Shown here piece by piece: positions 56,013 to 64,000 of a stretch of 64,000 nucleotides of DNA (position 1 is the stretch's first letter; each line of letters starts with the position of its first letter). The notes under the pieces are model-generated. The model was given only the letters and a program-made list of their open reading frames with translations, did not search any database and had not been told where the DNA came from. Location of the stretch: NCBI GenBank assembly GCA_022495005.1, contig JAGYXB010001576.1:62001-126000 (forward strand), given 5' to 3'. The position numbers and the translations under genes were made by a program. Source of the stretch: Rhyacophila brunnea. Lineage: Eukaryota; Arthropoda; Insecta; Trichoptera; Rhyacophilidae.

Positions 56013-56195
56013 AATAAATATCCGATCCTAATAATATCATATAGGCCTTCACAATATCATATGGTTTGTATCAACAGATTTTTGTTTTTACAAGAAATAG
56101 ATGTTAGCCACTTGCTAACATATCCATACCCTGACTCCAAACACGAATTTAAAAACATTATGTGTATTTGACTGCCAGACTGCAATATAAAAGTC
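56013..56195 (-). repeat. SINE-G copy 7 (joined to a LINE tail)
   Basis: Begins tccgatcctaataatatcat immediately after the AATAAA-type end of the LINE and runs to 'gactgccagac'. Includes 'atgttagccacttgctaaca' and 'ctccaaacacgaatttaaaa'. The tRNA-like head is missing. Confidence 0.6.
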
Positions 56196-56554
56196 TATTC
56201 AATGCGAATAAGGTGGATTACTAGCGGAAAAGATATAAAACAATAACAATTGCAAAGACAATCATGCCTCTATCGTGATTATAATGGTTAGCGGTAGTTT
56301 TCCAGTTATTATAATTGATTATTTTTTTATTATACCTATTACTGGTTATATTAATGTGTATTTCTATAAAATTGAGTAGGTATAAAATATTACTCGAAGC
56401 AGAAAAAATCCCTGAAACTCAGATCAAAAGGGTCTGCAACATACCCACTATTTAAGAATTCCATACTCAATATAAAATATATATATTCGTTAATTATTTT
56501 AAGATAAAAAGAATTGCTAGTCAATTTCAACACAATTTAATAAGACGCACATAG

Positions 56555-56745
56555 ATCTATTGGTAAAGCACATCGGCGGGAATCCTGTAGATGTGGATTC
56601 GGTTGCCGTTGGACGTCGTATTTTTTTTGAAGACTTTTTTTAGTAGATATATATCTGAGGTGGTTTCAAATTATGTATGTTCAATAAAAGAATATTATGT
56701 TCTCAAAATATCTTGTGAATTATTTTCTGAATAAAAAAATAATTT
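56555..56745 (+). repeat. SINE-D copy 10
   Basis: Head 'gatctattggtaaagcacat', B-box region atgtggattcggttgccgtt, 'cgtattttttttgaagactt', 'tatatctgaggtggtttcaa' and 'attatgtatgttcaat'. Confidence 0.55.
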
Positions 56746-57600
56746 ATGTTTGATAGATATATTTTAAAAATTATCATAACTGCCGACCGCTTGAAAACGT
56801 TTTGAAATATAAAAAAATCATACAGTCCAACAAATTTGCATACTCGTTAAAAGTGTATTTTAATATGTTTCCTAATTAAAATATACCGTTTATTAAAGGA
56901 AAATACGCTATGACCCTTAAAAAAGTATGACTTAAAAATATACATGTAACATCTAACTAATAATTTTGATAAAATCTTGTGTAAGGGTTATTATATTTAG
57001 AAATAATATTTTTTCTCGACGACTAAAATGTAGGGAATAAACACCCTAATAAAGCAAAGAATTCTATACTACAGTTTCTCTCTTTTTGAACCTTTCATGT
57101 TATATTCTTTGTAGAATACAGTTTTTTTGTCTCGAGTTTTTTTGCTAGAAAAGGATGGGATGCATTTAAATTATAGTTTAGCGAACAAAAGAAAGAAAAT
57201 AATATTTACTTTAGTATTACAAAAGCGTTGTTTAAAACTTATCTTGATATGGTTAATAACATCTTTGTGCTGTCGGTAGAATATTTACAAAGTAATATCT
57301 ATTAAATAATTTTCTCAGTAATATTTTGTTCATGTGAGTTTATTGTAAGATTTTGTTTTGACAAGCTTTATAGAGAAAATTATCACATACGACATTAATT
57401 TATAATATATTTAAATAAACCGCTTTATGCTTTTAAATTAATATAACAAGAATATTTTAAACATAACTGTTCTATAACGGTTTTATAAGGCATGTATTAT
57501 TATTTTAGTTTGTTAATTTAAAGCTTGTTTTTACTAAATTTCAATACGAACTGAATTAAATTTGTAAATAGAAGGATAGGTACTTAAATAATATTATATA
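56746..57600. other. AT-rich spacer, nothing recognised
   Basis: No coding or repeat signal identified. Confidence 0.4.
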
Positions 57601-57604
57601 TTAT

Positions 57605-58135
57605 ATAATGTACGATTCTAATAAGATCATAATATCGAGGGCTTAGTGTCAAACAACACTATCTACAAAAGTGCAACTTTACAGGAGAGCCAAAAATCGT
57701 TATTTTAGATTCTTGTTACTCAACAAGGGAAATGTTTATTTAAAACCTAATGTTAATATTTTATAATTTATTGTGTATTGTACATTTATCTTGCTTATGA
57801 TGATGTTAAAATTTATAGGGATAGTTTTTTAAAAATATGAAAACAAGGGTAACTTATGTAGTTAGCGTTAAACTTTACTGACGATTTAATAAGAAATTAG
57901 AAAAAAATGACATAACGTTGTTTGACATGTCATGTAGCCGTAAATGTAAAATAACGTTATCTCAAAACAAAAAAAAAAACATTTTTTGTAGATAAGTTGT
58001 CTGACTTTAAGCACTCGATATGGACCTGTAGGTTATATTAACAGATTTTGTTTTTACGAGAAATGGTCTCAGCCACTTGCTCAACCTATTAGGTACATAC
58101 TCGGATCTAGAACGTATTAGTGATTTTAATATAAA
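57605..58135 (-). repeat. SINE-G copy 8, split by a TA-flanked MITE
   Basis: The SINE 3' end lies at 57608-57634 (gtacgattctaataagatca) and the rest at 58019-58135 ('tatggacctgtaggttatat', 'aatggtctcagccacttgct', 'caacctattaggtacatact'). Removing 57635-58018 and one TA restores the SINE order. The tRNA-like head is missing. Confidence 0.65.
57635..58018. mobile_element. TA-flanked MITE Q (384 bp) inserted in a SINE
   Basis: TIRs tcgagggcttagtgtcaaac then 'aacactatctacaaaa' and the inverse of 'ttttgtagataagttgtctg' then 'actttaagcactcga' match over about 36 bp. TA lies on both sides (57633-57634, 58019-58020), as for Tc1/mariner elements. Contains an internal 'aacgttgtttgacatgtcat' inverted block. 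Noncoding. Confidence 0.75.
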
Positions 58136-58164
58136 TAATTGCATATTCATTTATTCGTCCATTA

Positions 58165-58405
58165 ATTAGACCATATCCGATCCTGATAATATCATATGGG
58201 CCTCCACAATATAATATAGTTTGTATCAACAGATGTTTGGTGTTACGAGAAATGGAATGGATGTTAGCCACTTGCTCAACACATTAAATCCACAATCAGA
58301 CTCCAAACACAAAATGAAAAACAATATATGCTTACTTATCAGACCCAGGATTCGAATTTGGGACACATGACACTATAGGCCGACGCATAAGCCGCGCATG
58401 TCAAA
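58165..58405 (-). repeat. SINE-G copy 9
   Basis: 'gaccatatccgatcctgata', 'catatgggcctccacaatat', 'atgttagccacttgctcaac', then the tRNA-like head in reverse: gacccaggattcgaatttgg (B box slightly mutated) and 'aggccgacgcataagccgcg'. Nearly full length. Confidence 0.65.
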
Positions 58406-60320
58406 TATATTTTTTAAATACAATAATTAACTTAATCTACTATGAGCCTGATGCATGGAATTTCTAAACACTAATCGCTGTATATCGACTGTTTAACGAA
58501 TAGCGAAAAAAATGTAAACTAACATAATTGCATGGAAATCATGCACAAGATCATCACTATTTGCAAACAACGACAGAAAAATGATTATCATACAAACATT
58601 TATAATATCGATTAAATACGTAATTACGAATGACTACTATTAATAAATACATCTCACAATATAATCAAAAATATTATTATTCATTTTCCTAAACACATGA
58701 TAACTCAGTATGACTCCGAATTTATTGCCATGTCAATAAAAAATATACGAATCCAGTATACGTTACTATGTATACTGTATCCACAATAGGCCAATTGATT
58801 CAGTTATTAACTGGAAGATAGTTTAATGTTTATAATAACTATTTATTATCAAATAAGTAGGTGTGTAATTTGTATTGTGCCGCTTGCATACATTTACCAT
58901 TATAATATCGTCAGGTTGCTGCCAAAAGTTGGTAAGTCGATAGTTTAGGTATTTAGAGTTAACAGCAGAGTATGTGTCTATATATAAATAATGTGTATGC
59001 TAGAAAAAAAAATCAAGGTTATATTCTGATATATAAATAGAATATAGTTTTTAGCAATTCATTATTTTAATAAAAAATACGTAATTTTCCAGCATTAAAA
59101 AAACTGTGAAGATGCTTACAGTATTAATCTAGATAAAAATCCAACCAAATATCAATGAAACGTTGCAGTAAAACCTCAATAATTACACTAATGGTTTTAT
59201 TCTAGTTCAATAGTTCAGCTAAAAGTTAAAACTTTTTCCGAAATAAGTTTGTAAGAACACTTACAGTATTCACGTAAACAGCAGTCGAGTCAAATTCAAT
59301 ATACCGGTACTGCGAAATATTTTTGTAGCAGTAATAACCAATTTCTTTTAGTTTTATCGATTGCATTCACAGACTTAACAGTTCTGCCAAAGGTTTGTAA
59401 ATTTAGTTACAAATGAATATTTTAATAATAATTATCGGAAAACTAAAATTTAAAAAATGATAAGCGGTATGCAGCGTTCGTTTTTTCAGTTATCATTATA
59501 TTTTTAATATATGCATGTCAATTTGACGTTATCTAGATTGAACGTAACTTACCATCCTATGCAACTCAGGCTATAACTATACCGAGACTTAATTAAAACC
59601 TTATTTTTATTCCTCCATACTAATACACCCTTATAAAAAAATGCTACACAAAGCTCAATACAGAATTTCCCTACATCGCTACCTGTGTCACCAATACAAA
59701 AAGAAAAAATGCTGATCTAACTACTCGACGTGAGAGAGCCCCTCTTGACATGAAAATTTTTTACAATCCCCCATACAAAAGGTTAGAGATTTTCAACTAA
59801 GGATTCCGATCACTGACACGTTTACCTTATTTTTAAATATATATAAAATTGCCACTACGACTCTCCTTTAGCCATCCGCTACATAGTTATACCCATTCAG
59901 ATATATATCATGGCGTAACTAACGAGACGCGCCATTCAAAGTTTTTCTGCGAGCGTCCCAAGAAGAACTGCAGAATTAGAACCTGCAGGATTTCTAGTGT
60001 GATTTTATATGATACTATTCCTTATGAGTACTTTTTTTGCGACTTATCGCACAAAATAACCATCGTGTCATAGTGTGTGAGGTATCTAAATAATATTTTT
60101 CTGGCGAAAGGAACTGGTTTTGATAGTTAATGGACAAATACATCATATAAAAGCAATAGGAGATCACAATTATTATTAACAAATATTACAAAATTTTGAG
60201 ATAACCGGCCACAACCAATACCCTCAAAAAATATATGTATACATATTATTTGTGACCCGTTTTAATTGGTTTAACTGTCAATTCGTAATGGAATAGTTAT
60301 TATAAATAAGAAACATTTTA
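58406..60320. other. AT-rich spacer, nothing recognised
   Basis: The open frame at 59849-60073 (74 codons) has no recognised motif. A GC-richer patch lies at 59925-60000. Confidence 0.4.
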
Positions 60321-60323
60321 AAT

Positions 60324-60853
60324 ATTAATACTATCGACCGAGAGTACTTGATGGAAATAAGTAGTTGAAGTGTTTGTAAAAAATCATACTTAATAGGTAT
60401 TGAGATAGTATGTGGATGTGTGTATATATATTTGGAAAAAAATGACTTAAGTGGAATAGTACAATACTTAAATCCATTAGAACACGTCATAAAATGTTTA
60501 GTTCCACAATTAATTTAGTTCATGGAGTTAACAATCCATTAATTACCATTGTTCCCAGAGTGGATGACTTTACACCTCTTGAGTATTTGTATTGTTTATA
60601 ATTACTAATGATCTATTATTAGGTTTTGACGATTTATGTTACGATATCGAGTGTTTTATTATTGATATAAGATAAGGGGTTTTTTACAAACACTTTAACT
60701 ATTCATAATTTTTTATTATATTTTTTTATGATGCCGAAAGGCGAAACCCGGGTCGCAAAAAACGTCTCAAATAGAATATTACAAAACTTAATTCAATTGC
60801 AATTGAATTTCAAACTCCATCTAGTACCTTCGGTCGATAGAATTATTATTAAA
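60324..60853. mobile_element. Repeat-E copy 4 with both inverted ends
   Basis: Left end attaatactatcgaccgaga then 'gtacttgatggaa'. The right end 'ctccatctagtaccttcggt' then cgatagaatta is its inverse. The motif gatgccgaaaggcgaaaccc then gggtcgcaaaaaacg lies at 60730-60763 with the CTGA part of the core missing. The middle matches copy 3 in inverted order. About 530 bp, noncoding. Confidence 0.65.
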
Positions 60854-62225
60854 ATTATGGAATAAGTAGTGAAAAAAAATTCACTAAACATTTGAAGTAC
60901 TTGTTATTTCTTATATTTAAAGAATCTACCGTTAGAATCACTCAGTGTAACAAACTACATGACATGAGAGTAGACTCAGTTTTCTGCTTTCAATAACAAA
61001 AGTTTTCCTTTGCTTTGACTACATAACTTTGAATAGTTGTTATTTTAGTATAAAATTGCTTCCTTCTTTATAATATTATGTTATGAAAGGAATGTTATAA
61101 GTAGCAGATAATATAACAATGAACAGTAATATCATAATAGTCAAGTTAGGTAGAAGAAGTAAAACGAAAATATTCATTATTATAAAATAACATAAAGTTT
61201 TCTTATTAGAATAACAGATTTTTTTTAAATATTTACATACTTATAATCATTTTTCTCTTTGAGTGTTCTATTGTGAATAGTGAAAAGTGTTCTATTTGTC
61301 AATCATAAACTCATCTCACTAGTAAATTATGTAAATAGGTTTAGAGGCAGAAAATTGTAATGCACGGTAAATTAAGGTGTGAATAGTATCGTTTCAACTT
61401 TTAAAAACAGTGGGAATTTTCAATTTACAAGGTACCGATATCTTAGTTTACAAAAATCACGAGGAGGGCTCTATACTTGTCAGTGCCACAGACCTCGACG
61501 TACAATCATCGCTGCTTGATAGAAGGTTTCATAGAAATGCTCCAATCCTCAGTAGATGATAGGTATTGTTACTATCCTTACTAAATAATTGGTTTACCTA
61601 TAACCAGACCAAATTTTATTTTATTCCAAAATTTCATTCGTTCAGGAAATAATTTTTAAATATCCCAATAGAGGCGATAAAATGTTAATATTTCAATATC
61701 GTTTTGCCCCTAAAACAATGTTAATTATTTTTAATTGAAACTGTGAAGTTTCTCATCCCTCTCTTTTGCATTTTCTCCTCCACGATCGCATTCGTTTAAA
61801 CCTTAATTCATGTTTGACGACGCTACCATCTTGCGGCCATTAATCGAATGAAATACCATTTCCGCCGAGGAAAATTAGGAATACCAATGTAATTAACAAC
61901 GTCGTTATTTAGCGTGTTTTTAGAGTGAAGGAATAGCTATCTCATTCTTTTTCATTGTAAACATTTACTAGCTTTCTTTTTAAGTCACGTATCGTTAAAA
62001 CTACTGTTTTAGTTACTTTCGTATTGTATTCGATATAGTAGTATGTGTGTATAGAATTTATGTCTGTAAGTTAAGCCCTTTCAAGTCTTTGATCTTACTT
62101 ATGGTTTTGTGGTTTCAGACATTCAATGTTTCTGTAATAAATGTGCTCAAAAGGTAAATTGGCTCTATAAGAAATGATAATTTTCGTACAAAATCGGTGT
62201 GTAATTAACTAATTTTCAACAAAAT
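60854..62225. other. AT-rich spacer, nothing recognised
   Basis: No coding or repeat signal in about 1.4 kb. Confidence 0.4.
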
Positions 62226-62329
62226 CTTACTAAAGACATACTGACTATGACGTACAGATTTTTTGTGCATTATATGCACCAATGAGAATAAATTTTGCCT
62301 TGATCCTTTAATAATTATAACACAAAACT

Positions 62330-62615
62330 TTTTTTTTTCATACATAATATTGAGAACACTTCTGAGAAAATATATTATAACCAATAGAAAACATATTTTT
62401 GAAAAAAGTAAGGAATCAAACCTGCAACTCTCGGGGATCGCGTCCATGCACATAGACCACTATGTTAAAGGCGTCATACTTAATTGTGACAAATTTGAAC
62501 TAGTGGCTTTTAATACTCTCTGAAGTGTTTTCCAAATTAAGCTACTATTGGCGATCGGCTTTTGTATTTTAAATCAAAGTAGGTATTACTTTAATTACTA
62601 ACCGACGTCACGGAT
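62330..62615 (-). repeat. SINE-D copy 11
   Basis: Minus strand: 'gatcgccaatagtagcttaa', tRNA-like head (taacatagtggtctatgtgc), B box aggtttgattcc (mutated), and the tail 'attggttataatatattttc' then 'cagaagtgttctcaatatta'. A separate 3' end piece lies at 62630-62665 (plus). Confidence 0.6.
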
Positions 62616-62744
62616 CTCCTCTCGGATATTTTCTCAGAAGTGTTTTCAAAATTATGTATATTAAATAATTAGTTACATTCTTAAATCTTGTATAAAAATA
62701 TAGTTGTTATTTTTTTTTTAATTTTAATTCATTCATCAAAATTG

Positions 62745-62885
62745 GTTGATTTGACATGGCAAGAGTTTGGTTTCGGGTTCGATCATTGGTGAGGAAAAAT
62801 TTCTCAAACCTGGGAGTTTCTGTCACTATTTTAATATTGTATCGTATTGTAATTAGCACCCTCGTGGCCTGTTATAGTGTTTAAA
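62745..62885 (+). repeat. Possible SINE-J copy 3
   Basis: B-box-like gggttcgatcattggtgagg then 'tttctcaaacctgggagttt' and, further on, 'caccctcgtggcctgttata', parallel in content but not in order to copies 1 and 2. Weak. Confidence 0.3.
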
Positions 62886-63600
62886 AAAATAAAAAATCTT
62901 ACGGCTGCATGGTATAGTACCACCAAAATACACTCAAGATTACCTCATTATGAATTTATTACATAAGTAGCATAATTCATCGTGTTATATTTTAATGTGT
63001 ATTTTTTTACCATTTACCTGCCTATTATTATAAAACATATTCTGAAAATTTATTTGTTATTTGTAATTTTCCCTTATAACGTGAGTCCATTTTGTGGAAT
63101 TCCAGGTATTCTCTTGTAATGCGTACTTAACCCGCTTTACATAGCTAATCCTGCAGTATATAGAATAATTAAAAATAATATAGGTATATATAATACACTA
63201 TATTTTTTAACACTACAACTGGCTATGATGCACAATGACAGTAGTGTAGTTAAACAGTAGTGTATATGTCTAATTCAGCACAATATATGCATGTGGCTGT
63301 CATGGGATTCCTGTGACCCAGATCTCAATAATAATATTATTTATTAAATATTCATTTTCACGTAGAATATGATTTCATAATATTGAGTCAACGATAGTCA
63401 GCGAGATGTTCAATTGACGCATACTCAATGAGATAGCGGATCCAAAATTTATTGCATAATGATTTCAACATATTATTCAATAGTGCGCCGATCAATAAAA
63501 TTTAATACCGGGTCATAATAATTGGTTGGACTCGATTATAAATTCCCGTTAAAAACCAAACTGTCATTATATTTATTATATTGTATCAATGCCCTGACGA
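62886..63600. other. AT-rich spacer, nothing recognised
   Basis: No signal identified. Confidence 0.4.
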
Positions 63601-63614
63601 CTACACCAGTCAGT

Positions 63615-63871
63615 TTTTGACAGGCCATGGTGGATTCGCTGGCAACCTCAACGAGATTCGACTTGTTACCCGACCAATGTGACGTGCATGTGACGGAGAA
63701 CTACATGATGTAAACCGCATCCTCTGGGAATGTCCAAGAATATGCTCCGAGAGGGTGAGATGCTTACGTCGGTCCAACCAGCTTTTGGCCCATCGGGCTG
63801 GGCCGTCCGAACTGGTCGCTACAAAGGCCAATTATATTGCATTTAATAATTTTGATATAAAGATCTCTTAA
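63615..63871 (+). pseudogene. LINE ORF2 C-terminal fragment with Cys/His tail (jockey-like)
   Basis: First frame (63619-63680): TGHGGFAGNLNEIRLV, then a stop. After a frameshift the frame from 63689 gives CDGELHDVNRILWECPRICSER and ends with a stop at 63869-63871 after ATKANYIAFNNF. The order 'TGHGxF...L...C..C...E...H.LW.CP' is the zinc-binding-like end found after RNase H in jockey, R1 and related LINEs. RNase H and RT are missing. Confidence 0.7.
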
Positions 63872-64000
63872 CATCATTTTATTTTCCCGTATTGTTTTAG
63901 CTTTGTTTTTTTGTATCTTATATATCATTAAATTCATTTATTTCTGTTAAATCTCCGTGCCTTTCTCTCCCATGGTACTTTTTATTAAATTACGTCTTTT
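63872..64000. other. AT-rich end of window
   Basis: Nothing recognised. Confidence 0.4.

Noticed and set aside
59849..60073. Host gene exon (74-codon frame)
   Set aside because: No motif, no splice sites of note, and composition like the surroundings apart from one short GC-richer patch.
63610..63831. Minus-strand open frame
   Set aside because: The plus strand here carries a clear LINE Cys/His tail, so the minus frame is a shadow.

Overview
This window looks like intergenic DNA from an insect or other arthropod. It is strongly AT-rich, has no bacterial gene organisation, and I could not find one convincing host protein-coding gene in 64 kb. The DNA transposons (mariner, piggyBac-like, hAT-like, Harbinger-like), the non-LTR retrotransposon ends of jockey and RTE-like type, and the tRNA-derived SINEs together point to an insect. 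I cannot name the order from the sequence alone. Almost every long open frame is either a transposon remnant or has no recognisable feature.

Layout. 0-4.4 kb: SINE and MITE pieces and a terminal-inverted-repeat (TIR) element (3931-4426). 4.46-6.19 kb: a complete TTAA-bounded piggyBac-like element whose interior is largely a 10-bp minisatellite, followed by the cysteine-rich tail of a piggyBac transposase. 8.2-11.1 kb: a foldback element, a TA-flanked MITE, an element carrying two ribozyme-like motifs, and a set of interleaved inverted repeats. 14.7-19.5 kb: RNase H and RT tails of LINEs, with LTR-like repeats. 20.1-23.5 kb: a LINE cut by a 513-bp hAT-like MITE, then a second hAT-like element that holds a 1.4-kb near-perfect palindrome. 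24-30 kb: MITEs, LINE 3' ends and a GC-rich island with clustered X-box (RFX) motifs. 30.7-38 kb: more of the same families. 39.09-40.39 kb: a mariner with intact TIRs and a transposase broken by one frameshift. 43.5-44.5 kb: a Harbinger-like element with TTA duplications. 45.1-50.5 kb: three copies of a TIR family with conserved internal hairpins. 52-64 kb: SINEs, LINE 3' ends, a SINE split by a TA-flanked MITE, and a terminal LINE tail.

How the parts work together. Nothing here forms a pathway. The window records sequential insertions: LINE then hAT MITE, hAT then foldback, SINE then TA-MITE. The SINEs carry tRNA-like A and B boxes and would have depended on LINE proteins. The MITEs would have depended on mariner/Tc1, hAT, Harbinger and piggyBac transposases supplied from elsewhere.

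Classifications rest on motifs, terminal repeats and target-site duplications (TSDs) read by eye. Family names such as SINE-G or MITE-C are local labels only.
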